A stretch of DNA of 7,061 nucleotides from Spirochaetaceae bacterium. Lineage in GTDB: Bacteria; Spirochaetota; Spirochaetia; Treponematales; Breznakiellaceae. Every line of letters starts with the position of its first letter. Positions within the stretch are counted from its first letter, which is position 1. A model generated the notes under the pieces. That model saw nothing but the letters and a program-made list of their open reading frames with translations, was not told the origin of the DNA and did not search any database. The stretch is taken from assembly GCA_031280115.1 (NCBI GenBank), contig JAITHF010000299.1, positions 1-7,061 of the forward strand, in the 5' to 3' direction. Shown one piece after another: positions 1-7,003 of the stretch. A program made the translations under genes and the position numbers.

Positions 1-990
1 GTCTATGAAACCAAAACCATCCTCGTTTCAACCGGCTCGGTCCCGTTTATCCCGCCCATACCAGGGGCCGGAAACAACCCCTGCGTCCTTGACTCCACAG
101 AAATCCTCAAGGCGGCGGCGGTTCCCAAACGGCTCGCGGTCATAGGCGGCGGGGTTATCGGCGTGGAACTGGCCGGACTCTTTTCCAGCCTGGGCGCGCA
201 GGTTGGGGTAATTGAAATGATGAAAGAAATTATCCCCTTTATGGACAGGGAACTTGCGCCGCTGTACCGCAGGGCCATGAAGAAGGCGGATTTTTATCTT
301 GGGCGCCGTGTGGAGCGCATCGAAGGCGGGGCGGTTCATTATACCGGTTCTGACGGGAAGGCGGAGGTGTTTGAGGCCGATACAATCCTGCTGGCAGCCG
401 GGCGCAGGCCGGTGCTGGAAGGCTGGGGCGCCGAAGCAGCGGGACTGGACGTAACGGCGAAAGGCGCGGCAGTAGACGAGTTTATGCGAACCAATATCCC
501 CGGCATCTGGGCTGCCGGAGACGTAACCGGCAGGAGCCTTCTTGCACATTCGGCGTACCGCATGGCGGACGTGGCGTCAGCGGATATCCTTGGGTATTTA
601 GACGGGAACGGGCCGGGCCAAAAGCGGATGCGCTATCAAGCGGTGCCTTGGGCGGTATACGGGATAACCGAAGCCGCCGGCGTGGGGCTTACCGAACAGG
701 AGGCTGAGGCAAAGGGGATCGGCATACGCAAGGCAACGGTTTCTATGAAAGCATCCGGGCGCTTTGTGGCGGAGAATACCTTTGCGGGCCCCGGGGCGGT
801 GAAGCTCATAGCCGGCAAAGACGGCGGCAGGATACTGGGGCTTCACGCCGTGGGCGCCTACTCGTCAGAGTTCATCTGGGGCGGCGCCGCGCTTATCGAA
901 CAGGAACTCCGGGTAGAGGACCTGCAAGAGCTTATCTTCCCCCACCCTACGGTGTGCGAGATGATACTGGAATGCGCCTACGCGCTTTGA
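1..990 (+). CDS. lpdA: Dihydrolipoamide dehydrogenase (E3), 5'-truncated by window edge
   Basis: This is the last 329 residues of a flavoprotein disulfide reductase; the frame is open from base 1. E3 re-oxidises the dihydrolipoyl arm of E2 in 2-oxoacid dehydrogenase complexes and passes electrons through FAD to NAD+. Visible motifs, numbered in the partial protein, are the TGS-P turn (11-15), the NAD-binding glycine motif GGGVIGVE (49-56), the second FAD motif AAGDVTG (171-177), and the C-terminal HPTVCE (315-320), whose His and Glu form the catalytic dyad in this family. The redox-active CxxxxC and first FAD motif would lie upstream of the window; family lengths near 460 suggest about 130 residues are missing. 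The usual Y-T-x-P-E stretch before the dimer domain reads YGITEAAGVG, a mild deviation. The stop is 54 bp before E1 with no hairpin between, so the two are probably one operon. A related reductase (e.g. mercuric reductase-like) is less likely given the E1 neighbour. Confidence 0.9.
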   Translation, partial: VYETKTILVSTGSVPFIPPIPGAGNNPCVLDSTEILKAAAVPKRLAVIGGGVIGVELAGLFSSLGAQVGVIEMMKEIIPFMDRELAPLYRRAMKKADFYLGRRVERIEGGAVHYTGSDGKAEVFEADTILLAAGRRPVLEGWGAEAAGLDVTAKGAAVDEFMRTNIPGIWAAGDVTGRSLLAHSAYRMADVASADILGYLDGNGPGQKRMRYQAVPWAVYGITEAAGVGLTEQEAEAKGIGIRKATVSMKASGRFVAENTFAGPGAVKLIAGKDGGRILGLHAVGAYSSEFIWGGAALIEQELRVEDLQELIFPHPTVCEMILECAYAL

Positions 991-1033
991 AGCCTCTCCC
1001 TCAAAAGGGCGCGGCAAGACAAAGCATAAAGTT

Positions 1034-1039
1034 AAGGAG
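1034..1039 (+). promoter_or_regulatory. Ribosome binding site of the fused E1 gene
   Basis: AAGGAG lies 5 bp before the ATG at 1045. It fixes the start of the E1 gene and shows that E1 is initiated independently of the upstream E3 gene. Confidence 0.8.
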
Positions 1040-1044
1040 AAAAA

Positions 1045-3501
1045 ATGCCTAAATCATTAGTGGTGGACCCTTCGGAACTGCGGAAGCCCCGGTTCCTGAC
1101 CATCAAAAACATTCCCATTAACCAGTATAAGAGCGATTTTAAGAAAGAAGAAAAGCGTTACACCAGAGGCCGGCTTATCCGAATATGGTATGACATGGTT
1201 ACTATCCGGGAATTCGAGACCATGCTTAACACCCTCAAAACCCAAGGCGCGTGGCGCGGCATCGCCTATAACCACAAGGGGCCGGCGCACCTTTCCGCCG
1301 GGCAGGAGGCTTCCTCGGTGGGGCAGTGCGTGAACCTTACAGCTGACGATTTTATCTTCGGCAGCCACCGGAGCCACGGGGAAATCCTTGCCAAGTGCTA
1401 TGCGGCGGCGCACCAGAGCAGCGATTCCGCGCTTGAAGGCATTATGAAGAGCTTTCTCAACGGCGAAACCTTGAAAACAGCGGAAAAGATGCCGTACACG
1501 GACACGAAAGATCTGGCGGAAAACTTTGTGCTTTACGGCGCCCTTGCGGAGATCTTTGCGCGGAGCGCCGGTTTCAACCGGGGCCTGGGCGGGTCAATGC
1601 ACGCGTTTTTCCCGCCTTTCGGGTCCATGCCCAACAATGCCATTGTCGGCGGGTCCGCGGACATCGCCTTAGGGTCGGCGCTCTACAAGCGGATAAACAA
1701 AAAAGCAGGCATCGTGATTGCCAATATCGGGGACGCGGCGCTGGGGTGCGGGCCGGTCTGGGAAGCCATGATGATGGCGGCTATGGACCAGTATCATACC
1801 TTATGGCCGGAGAGCGCCGGCGGGGCCCCGCCTATCCTCTTTAACTTTTTTAATAACGTTTACGGCAAGGGGGGGCAGACCGACGGGGAGACCATGGGGT
1901 ACGGCGTGATGGCCCGGGCAGGCGCCGGCGTGAACCCTGATAATATGCACGCCGAGCGGGTGGACGGCTATAACCCCCTTGCAGTGGCTGACGCGGTACG
2001 CCGGAAGAAAGAGATTCTCCTCGAAGGAAGGGGGCCGGCCCTGCTTGACACCCTTACCTACCGGATTTCCGGCCACTCCCCTTCTGACGCCTCAAGCTAC
2101 CGCACCGCAGAGGAGATAAAGCTGTGGCAGGACGCTGACCCTATCAATGCCTATGGCCGGTATCTCATTGAGAACAAGGCGGCCTCTCAGGAGGAACTGG
2201 ACGGGCTGCGGGAAAAGGCCCTTGCAAAACTCACCGCAGCGGCGAAACTTGCGGCTGACGACGAAGTTTCCCCGCGGGTAAGCGGCGGGTTTATCGAGTC
2301 AGTCATGTTTTCCAACGGGGCCGCCGACGCCCTTGACCAGCGGGAACCGGAACTCTCCCAGAAACTTGCGGAAAACCCGCGGGTAAAGGCCCTTGCAGGG
2401 AAAGCCCGCTACGGGTTCGGCGCCAACGGCGCGGCAATTCCCAAGAATAAAGCCTTCCAGTACAGGGACGCGCTCTTTGAGGCCCTGGCGCACCGGTTCA
2501 GCGTTGATCCGGCTATGGCCGCCTGGGGCGAGGAAAACCGCGACTGGGGCGGGGCTTTCGCGGTGTACCGGGGGCTTACAGAGCTTCTGCCGTACCACCG
2601 GCTTTTTAACAGCCCTATCTCCGAAGGCGCTATTGTGGGCGCCGGCGTGGGCTACGCCCTTTCAGGGGGGCGGGCGGTGGTGGAACTTATGTACTGCGAT
2701 TTTCTAGGCCGCGCCGGAGACGAGGTATTTAATCAGGCCGCCAAGTGGCAGGCCATGTCGGCAGGGCTTTTAAGGCTCCCCCTTGTTATCCGCGTCTCTG
2801 TGGGCAATAAGTACGGCGCCCAGCACAGCCAGGACTGGTCAGGGCTTATCGGCCATATCCCCGGTCTCAAAGCCTATTTCCCCGCGACCCCCTATGACGC
2901 GAAAGGCATGCTGAACAGGGCCCTGCGGGGCACTGATCCGGTGGTATTTTTTGAAAGCCAGGCTCTCTATGACATGAGCGAGCAATTTGAACGGGCAGGC
3001 GTGCCGGAAGGGTACTACGAGATCCCCGAAGGGGAGCCTGCCGTCCGCAGGCAGGGCGGGGGCCTGACCATTGCGACAGTGGGAGCGGCCCTCTATAAAG
3101 CGCTGGAAGCGGCGCAGAGGCTCGAAGCGGAGTTCGGCCTTTCCGCGGAGGTTATAGACCTCCGCTTTATCAACCCTCTTAACTATGACCTGCTTATCGA
3201 ATCAGTGAAAAAGACCGGCAGGCTGGTTATCGTAAGCGACGCCGCTGAGCGCGGTTCCTTTGCCCACACCGTTGCCAGCAACGTCCAGACCTTTGCCTTT
3301 GATTATCTTGACGCGCCGGTTGCGGTGGTAGGGGCCCGCAACTGGATAACCCCGGCAGCCGAACTGGAACAGCTTTATTTCCCCCAGGCGGACTGGATAA
3401 TCGACACGGTCCACCAGCGGGTGCTGCCCCTTAAAGGGTACCGCCCCGGGACCGTGCAGACCGCCCTTGACCTTGCGCGGCGCAGCAGGCGGGGAATTTA
3501 A
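1045..3501 (+). CDS. Fused alpha-beta 2-oxoacid dehydrogenase E1 (pyruvate dehydrogenase-like)
   Basis: This 818-residue protein joins both E1 chains of a thiamine-diphosphate-dependent 2-oxoacid dehydrogenase. The E1-alpha part spans about 45-400: GSHRSHGE (106-113), GGSMHAFF (182-189), a ThDP/Mg motif reading GDA (229-231) with NN at 270-271, and [12 protein letters not shown] (343-354), matching the conserved GHSxSD..YRT loop. A linker (about 400-465) leads to the E1-beta part (about 467-818) with [16 protein letters not shown] (E527 aligning with the catalytic Glu), GAQHSQ (591-596), PATPYDAKG (613-621) and VIDLRFINP (703-711). Most E1 alpha and beta chains of this class are separate proteins of roughly 330-400 and 330 residues. 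It should decarboxylate a 2-oxoacid and acylate the lipoyl arm of E2. The E3 gene upstream supports this; pyruvate is the likeliest substrate, but branched-chain oxoacids or acetoin cannot be excluded. No E2 lies in the window. The N-terminal 40 residues are charged and of unknown role. Confidence 0.9.
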   Translation: MPKSLVVDPSELRKPRFLTIKNIPINQYKSDFKKEEKRYTRGRLIRIWYDMVTIREFETMLNTLKTQGAWRGIAYNHKGPAHLSAGQEASSVGQCVNLTADDFIFGSHRSHGEILAKCYAAAHQSSDSALEGIMKSFLNGETLKTAEKMPYTDTKDLAENFVLYGALAEIFARSAGFNRGLGGSMHAFFPPFGSMPNNAIVGGSADIALGSALYKRINKKAGIVIANIGDAALGCGPVWEAMMMAAMDQYHTLWPESAGGAPPILFNFFNNVYGKGGQTDGETMGYGVMARAGAGVNPDNMHAERVDGYNPLAVADAVRRKKEILLEGRGPALLDTLTYRISGHSPSDASSYRTAEEIKLWQDADPINAYGRYLIENKAASQEELDGLREKALAKLTAAAKLAADDEVSPRVSGGFIESVMFSNGAADALDQREPELSQKLAENPRVKALAGKARYGFGANGAAIPKNKAFQYRDALFEALAHRFSVDPAMAAWGEENRDWGGAFAVYRGLTELLPYHRLFNSPISEGAIVGAGVGYALSGGRAVVELMYCDFLGRAGDEVFNQAAKWQAMSAGLLRLPLVIRVSVGNKYGAQHSQDWSGLIGHIPGLKAYFPATPYDAKGMLNRALRGTDPVVFFESQALYDMSEQFERAGVPEGYYEIPEGEPAVRRQGGGLTIATVGAALYKALEAAQRLEAEFGLSAEVIDLRFINPLNYDLLIESVKKTGRLVIVSDAAERGSFAHTVASNVQTFAFDYLDAPVAVVGARNWITPAAELEQLYFPQADWIIDTVHQRVLPLKGYRPGTVQTALDLARRSRRGI

Positions 3502-3529
3502 GAAAAAAGCAAACCTATATTACCTTAAA

Positions 3530-3534
3530 AAGGA
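3530..3534 (+). promoter_or_regulatory. Ribosome binding site deciding the HD-protein start
   Basis: AAGGA lies 7 bp before the ATG at 3542. It favours that start over a TTG in the same frame at 3467, which lies inside the end of the E1 gene and has no comparable site. Confidence 0.7.
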
Positions 3535-3541
3535 TGACGCT

Positions 3542-4357
3542 ATGAGATCTCAGAAAGAAATCGCCCTTGACGCGAAGATACTCGAAACCTTGGCGGACAT
3601 GGCGCTTTCCGGCAGGGCCGCGGCAGCGGCGAAACTTATTATAGAGGACGAGGAGGTCCAGGCGGTTCAGGAATACGCCAACACGGTTTCTATTATGCGC
3701 CTGCGCTATAACGACCACGGCCCGGTGCACATGCGGACCGTCGCCCTGAACGCGGCGGTTATGATGGCGCTTCTCAGGAGCGCGGGCATTAAAACCTCCC
3801 TTGAACAAGAGGAGTGCGGGCTTTTCGAGGACAGCCTTATCGCGGTGATGACTGCCGCGTTCCTCCATGATATCGGGATGTCTGTGGGGCGGCAGGATCA
3901 CGAGCTGCACAGCGCCTATATGGCGTACCCGATTATTGACAAGATACTCAGGCAGGTTTACAGCGGGAACATCCAGAAACTTGCCACTGCCCGTTCCCTG
4001 GCGCTTGAGGGCATAAGCGGGCACATGGGCAACCGGGTTATTCATTCCCTTGAGGCGGGGATCGTGCTGATTGCCGACGGGTGCGACATGACCAAGGGGC
4101 GGGCGCGGATACCGATGGCCATTGCCAGCGTCCCGAAAGTCGGGGACATCCACCAGTATTCGGCTAATTCCATCGAGGAGGTGCGGCTTTCTAAGGGGGC
4201 GGACCATCCGGTCCGTATCGAGGTGCTTATGTCAAGCGAGGTGGGGCTTTTTCAGGTTGAGGAGGTGCTTTTGGGGAAGATAGGCGCCAGCCCCGCCAAG
4301 ACCTATGTGGAGTTATACGCGCTGGTTCACGGGCGGGAGCCCAAGCGCTACCTCTAG
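3542..4357 (+). CDS. HD-domain metal-dependent phosphohydrolase-like protein
   Basis: A 271-residue soluble protein with the metal-binding pattern of the HD superfamily: candidate first His at 59 or 63 (in NDHGPVHMRT), the HD pair at 109-110 (in AAFLHDIGMS), further His at 120, 123 and 161, and a distal Asp at 179 or 182 (in ADGCDMTKG). HD proteins are usually phosphohydrolases or phosphodiesterases acting on nucleotides or cyclic nucleotides; nothing here identifies the substrate. No signal peptide or membrane segment is visible, so it is probably cytoplasmic. It lacks the GYP motif of cyclic-di-GMP HD-GYP enzymes. The C-terminal 70 residues (after about 200) look like a separate small alpha/beta segment without a recognised motif. 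It starts 40 bp after the E1 stop with its own ribosome binding site, so it is probably co-transcribed with E1, but a functional link to the dehydrogenase is only inferred. HD family membership is secure; function is unknown. Confidence 0.8.
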   Translation: MRSQKEIALDAKILETLADMALSGRAAAAAKLIIEDEEVQAVQEYANTVSIMRLRYNDHGPVHMRTVALNAAVMMALLRSAGIKTSLEQEECGLFEDSLIAVMTAAFLHDIGMSVGRQDHELHSAYMAYPIIDKILRQVYSGNIQKLATARSLALEGISGHMGNRVIHSLEAGIVLIADGCDMTKGRARIPMAIASVPKVGDIHQYSANSIEEVRLSKGADHPVRIEVLMSSEVGLFQVEEVLLGKIGASPAKTYVELYALVHGREPKRYL

Positions 4358-4368
4358 GTTTTTTTTAT

Positions 4369-4400
4369 AAAAAAAGCGCCCTCCTGTACGCGGAGGGCGC
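4369..4400 (-). terminator. Intrinsic terminator of the minus-strand barrel gene
   Basis: A perfect 9-bp stem, GCGCCCTCC (4376-4384) with GGAGGGCGC (4392-4400), encloses a 7-nt loop. Read on the minus strand it is followed by seven T (4375-4369), the classic rho-independent form, 32 bp after the stop of the barrel gene. On the plus strand the stem is preceded by A7 but followed only by TTCGCGC, so it is a poorer terminator for the HD gene, although a stem between convergent genes may slow both polymerases. Confidence 0.88.
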
Positions 4401-4432
4401 TTCGCGCTGTAAAATATAAAAAAATAAAAAGG

Positions 4433-5044
4433 TCAGAACTTGAGCGCAAGCCCCAGGGCCGCGTAGTGGGGGGACCAGCCGCCTAATTCAAGGAACGCGC
4501 CTATCATGGGCGTAAAATAATACCGGGCCCCGATATGGGTGCCAATCATAAGCCAGTCAAAGGCTGTTGCCGTATTATCATACGAAGCGCCTTTTGACCC
4601 GTCAGGTTTTTTGTGATACCCATCATAAATCATAATATCCGCGCCTAGGGTGGTGGTAACATAGGTGTCAAGGTTCTTGACCCCCCAGTTAAAATGATAG
4701 GCAATGCGGAAGCCCACGGGAATATGAAACCAGTCTTGTATATACTTAGTTTGAGAGGGGCTGTAATACCATGAGTTTCCTTCATAGTGGGACCAGGCGA
4801 AGCCCACGAGCCCGCCCAAACTAAACGGCAGCCCCCCAAGGGGGAGGGCGTATTCAAAGGTGAACAGGATGGGGGGGATAAGCGTGTTCGCGCCCCCAAG
4901 GCCGAAGCCGACCCCTACGTCAAGAAGCCAGTTTCCCGCTTGAATAGGCTCAGGATACTGGAGCAGGTAGCTTGCATCCCAAGCAGAGGCCGGTGTGTTG
5001 GCAAGGCAGAATATGACCGCCGCGCAGCCAAACAATTTCTTCAT
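4433..5044 (-). CDS. Small secreted, probable outer-membrane beta-barrel protein
   Basis: A 203-residue protein with a clear signal peptide: MKK, a hydrophobic core (about 4-15) and a likely cleavage after PASA (18-21), leaving a mature chain of about 182 residues that begins with Trp-Asp. The mature part is rich in Gly, Tyr, Trp and Phe, has alternating polar/apolar stretches such as LLDVGVGFGLG (40-50) and HIGARYYF (170-177), and ends in LGLALKF. A C-terminal Phe after an amphipathic strand is the usual signature recognised by the outer-membrane assembly machinery. No family could be named; size and strand number would fit an 8-stranded barrel. The start is fixed by a GGAGGA ribosome binding site at 5054-5059. 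It follows modC by 114 bp on the same strand but has a possible promoter of its own, so membership in the mod operon is uncertain. Confidence 0.75.
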   Translation of the reverse strand: MKKLFGCAAVIFCLANTPASAWDASYLLQYPEPIQAGNWLLDVGVGFGLGGANTLIPPILFTFEYALPLGGLPFSLGGLVGFAWSHYEGNSWYYSPSQTKYIQDWFHIPVGFRIAYHFNWGVKNLDTYVTTTLGADIMIYDGYHKKPDGSKGASYDNTATAFDWLMIGTHIGARYYFTPMIGAFLELGGWSPHYAALGLALKF

Positions 5045-5077
5045 AATAAAAATTCCTCCAAAATGCGAATTGCTTTA

Positions 5078-5106
5078 ATCCTAATCCATATCACCTGTTT
5101 AATCAA
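5078..5106 (-). promoter_or_regulatory. Possible sigma70-type promoter of the barrel gene
   Basis: On the minus strand TTGATT (5101-5106) and TAGGAT (5078-5083) are separated by exactly 17 bp; each matches four of six consensus bases. Transcription would begin near 5071, giving a leader of about 25 nt before the ATG at 5044. This is a pattern match only. It lies in an A/T-richer patch of the otherwise GC-rich gap after modC. Confidence 0.35.
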
Positions 5107-5158
5107 CCGCCCCCTGCCCCTTGCGCCGCGCTCGTGCGTTATCTGCGTCCGCTTTCCC

Positions 5159-6229
5159 TTACCGCAAAAGCAGCACCGCTTCAGGGGGGAAGAACAGCGC
5201 CGCCGGCAGGCCCTGCCGCATTTTGGGGCGCTTCCACCAGATCTCCCCTGACTCGTCAAGGGTGCGGGCCCGGGCATTCGTAAAGAGCAGGGTGCGTTCA
5301 AAGGGCTCCTCCGAACAGCGGCGCAGGAGGGGGCGGACGCGGTTATAAAACGGGGGGCGCATCAGGTCCTCCTTGCCCCACAGCGGCGCGAGGTCGTGGG
5401 CGCGAATACCCGTGTGGGTGATGTGAGGGCCTATAATGCGGCTGGTCCGCAGTTCAAGCCCCCAGTTTAAGGCGAACAAGGAGCGGGGGCCGGTGCGCTT
5501 GGCAGGGGAGATGTTTTTGCAGCCGGTCATAACCGCGCTTTGAACCGTGGAAGGGTCTTGAAACAGCGCTTTCATAGGGCCCCGGTCCGCCACCCGCCCC
5601 TTATCCATAACCACAAGGTCCTGACAGAGCCTATACGCCTCGTCCCTGCTGTGGGTAACAAGGATGCTGCCGCCCTGCTCCCCAAAGCGCTCAAGGGTTT
5701 CAAGGAGTTCAAGCTGGGTCGCTTCCCGCAGAGGGTAATCAAGGGCGGAAAAAGGCTCGTCAAGCAGGACCGCGTCCGGTTCCTGCGCCAGCATCCGGGC
5801 AAGCGCGGCGCGCTGCTGCTGCCCCCCTGAAAGCTGGGAGGGATACCGGCCCTCAAGGCCGCCTAAGCCGAGCCGCCCTATCCAGGTTTGCGCCTTCCGC
5901 CGGTTCTCCCGGGGCGGGCCGGTCATGGCCGCGGTGATGTTCCCCATAACCGTCATTGCCGGGAACAGGGCGTAGTGCTGGAACAGGCAGCCCACCTTCC
6001 GCGCTTGGGGGCGGAGGTTTATCCTGCGGCGGGAATCAAAGAGGGTTTTCCCGTGTACGGTAATACGCCCCGCGTCCGGCGCCTCTATGCCGGCAATGCA
6101 CTTGAGGGTCATGCTCTTTCCCGAACCGGAGGCGCCGAGAATCCCCAGGCACCCGCGGCCTGTCTCAAATTCCGCCTCAAGGGTGAAAAGCGGGGAAAGG
6201 CGCTTTTTTATGGATACGATAATGCTCAC
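5159..6229 (-). CDS. modC: Molybdate ABC transporter ATP-binding protein
   Basis: A 356-residue ABC ATPase, close to the usual ModC length of about 350. Visible elements are Walker A GASGSGKS (32-39), the Q-loop Gln in LFQHYALFP (82-90), signature LSGGQQQR (133-140), Walker B AVLLDEP (153-159), D-loop SALD (161-164) and the switch His in VTHSRDEA (191-198). After the nucleotide-binding domain, TGCKNIS (235-241) and GIRAHDL (274-280) are typical of ModC proteins, and the remainder resembles a TOBE/Mop-type regulatory domain. It would sit on the cytoplasmic face and power ModB. The start is the GTG at 6229, whose GTGA overlaps the modB stop by 4 bp, implying coupled translation; no ATG lies nearby and the upstream AAAGGCGGG is only a weak ribosome binding site. 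The frame stays open to 6514, but that part lies inside modB and does not resemble the family. Tungstate or a related oxyanion is a possible alternative substrate. Confidence 0.9.
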   Translation of the reverse strand: MSIIVSIKKRLSPLFTLEAEFETGRGCLGILGASGSGKSMTLKCIAGIEAPDAGRITVHGKTLFDSRRRINLRPQARKVGCLFQHYALFPAMTVMGNITAAMTGPPRENRRKAQTWIGRLGLGGLEGRYPSQLSGGQQQRAALARMLAQEPDAVLLDEPFSALDYPLREATQLELLETLERFGEQGGSILVTHSRDEAYRLCQDLVVMDKGRVADRGPMKALFQDPSTVQSAVMTGCKNISPAKRTGPRSLFALNWGLELRTSRIIGPHITHTGIRAHDLAPLWGKEDLMRPPFYNRVRPLLRRCSEEPFERTLLFTNARARTLDESGEIWWKRPKMRQGLPAALFFPPEAVLLLR

Positions 6230-6894
6230 CGTTTCCCGCCTTTGCCCGGGCCGCCTCCGAGGGCGTTCATAAGCGCTGCGGCGATAAACGAAAACACCGT
6301 GAGGCCCAGCACATACCGGGCGGCCCCGTCCATGTCCCCTGAAGCAACCGCCGAATAGACCGCAAGGGGCATGGTGCGGGTTTTGCCTTGGATATTGCCG
6401 GCGATCATGGCGGTGGCGCCGAATTCCCCCAGCCCCCGCGCGAAAGCAAGGACCGCGCCTGAGGCAATGCCCGGGAGCGACGAGGGGAGGCGGACGCGCC
6501 AGAAGATCTTCCATTCCCCCATGCCCAGGGTGCGGGCTGCCTGCACCAGCGCAGGATCCCCCTGTTCAAGGGCGCCCCGGGCGGCGCGGTACATAAGGGG
6601 GAACGAGGCCGTAACCGCCGCAATCACCGCGGCGGCCCAGGAGAAGGCGATTTTAACGCCCAGATATTCAGCCAGAAACCGCCCCAGCGGGCGGCGGGCG
6701 CCTAAGAGGGCCAGCAGAAAGAAGCCGGCCACTGTGGGCGGCAGGACCAGGGGCAGGGTAAAAAGCCCGTCAACCGCGGTTTTGAGGGGCCCCCGCCGCA
6801 TATCCGCCACCAGCCTCGCCGCGGAGAGGCCCAGAAAAAACGTGATAACCCCCGCGGCTGACGCGGTCTTTATGGAAATAAAAACAGGATCCAT
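6226..6894 (-). CDS. modB: Molybdate ABC transporter permease
   Basis: A 222-residue inner-membrane permease, close to the usual ModB length. Hydrophobic segments are seen at about 7-29, 42-65, 83-101, 143-165 and 193-212. The ABC-coupling loop, the EAA-type motif, runs from about 118 to 143 (QAARTLGMGEWKIF, then LPSSLPGI) and docks on the ATPase. The stretch GLGEFGATAMIAGNIQGKTR (154-173) is highly characteristic of ModB. It should form the oxyanion channel as a dimer with ModC. The ATG at 6894 is the only usable start in the frame, which is closed by a stop at 6940-6942 with no ATG, GTG or TTG between. No Shine-Dalgarno precedes it; a small ORF ends 2 bp upstream, so initiation probably depends on that ORF. 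No modA lies in the window. The stop overlaps the modC start. Confidence 0.9.
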   Translation of the reverse strand: MDPVFISIKTASAAGVITFFLGLSAARLVADMRRGPLKTAVDGLFTLPLVLPPTVAGFFLLALLGARRPLGRFLAEYLGVKIAFSWAAAVIAAVTASFPLMYRAARGALEQGDPALVQAARTLGMGEWKIFWRVRLPSSLPGIASGAVLAFARGLGEFGATAMIAGNIQGKTRTMPLAVYSAVASGDMDGAARYVLGLTVFSFIAAALMNALGGGPGKGGKR

Positions 6895-6896
6895 GA

Positions 6897-6983
6897 TTAG
6901 TACCGGGCGCGCCGCCGGAAGGCGGCGTACAAGCGGGGGTTACGCAAAAAATCCGTAAGGATTTTTAGTTGATGGCTTGTCAT
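6897..6983 (-). CDS. 28-residue small ORF coupled to modB
   Basis: The frame runs from an ATG at 6983 to a TAA at 6897-6899, encoding MTSHQLKILTDFLRNPRLYA followed by AFRRRARY. It has the best ribosome binding site in this operon, GGGAGG (6990-6995), 6 bp before the ATG. The TAA lies 2 bp before the modB ATG, which lacks such a site. The peptide is basic in its last third (Arg at 23-25 and 27) and has no membrane segment or signal peptide. I do not recognise it. It could be a leader ORF whose translation delivers ribosomes to modB, or a small functional peptide; decay of a longer gene is also possible. The strong ribosome binding site and exact spacing argue that it is translated; a role for the peptide itself is not shown. 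Confidence 0.55.
   Translation of the reverse strand: MTSHQLKILTDFLRNPRLYAAFRRRARY
6910..6927 (-). promoter_or_regulatory. GC-rich hairpin just upstream of modB
   Basis: CGCCGCC and GGCGGCG form a perfect 7-bp stem around a 4-nt loop (TTCC on the minus strand). It lies inside the last codons of the small ORF, ending 15 bp before the modB ATG. No T-run follows, so it is not an intrinsic terminator. In the mRNA it could hinder direct ribosome access to modB until a ribosome translating the small ORF melts it. The Arg and Ala codons it covers are themselves GC-rich, which could produce the pairing by chance. Confidence 0.5.
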
Positions 6984-6989
6984 ATCTAT

Positions 6990-6995
6990 CCTCCC
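6990..6995 (-). promoter_or_regulatory. Strong ribosome binding site of the small ORF
   Basis: GGGAGG on the minus strand, 6 bp before the ATG at 6983. It is the main evidence that the 28-residue ORF is translated. Confidence 0.7.
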
Positions 6996-7003
6996 TGTGA
7001 TAA

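Noticed and set aside
3467..3541. Longer N-terminus for the HD protein, starting at a TTG inside E1
   Set aside because: It would overlap the E1 coding end, has no ribosome binding site, and a good AAGGA lies before the ATG at 3542.
3515..4207. Long antisense open frame (230 codons) opposite the HD gene
   Set aside because: It is His/Arg/Pro-rich with no family resemblance. It mirrors the codon use of the real gene, as expected for a GC-rich shadow frame.
4331..4366. Possible plus-strand terminator: GGGC/GCCC stem then T8 after the HD gene
   Set aside because: The stem is only 4 bp, lies inside the coding end, and is separated from the T-run by 16 bp, so it does not fit an intrinsic terminator.
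4787..5251. Plus-strand open frame of 154 codons across the start of the barrel gene and the end of modC
   Set aside because: It is antisense to two supported genes and their intergenic gap, has a Lys/Arg/Pro-rich composition, and shows no domain.
6230..6514. Upstream extension of the modC frame by about 95 codons
   Set aside because: It overlaps well-supported modB in another frame, and the extra residues are Arg/Pro/Gly-rich with no ABC ATPase resemblance. The GTG at 6229 gives a normal ModC N-terminus.
6371..6958. Plus-strand open frame of 195 codons opposite modB
   Set aside because: It has an Arg/Ala/Pro-rich composition typical of the complement of a membrane protein gene, has no family resemblance, and conflicts with secure modB.
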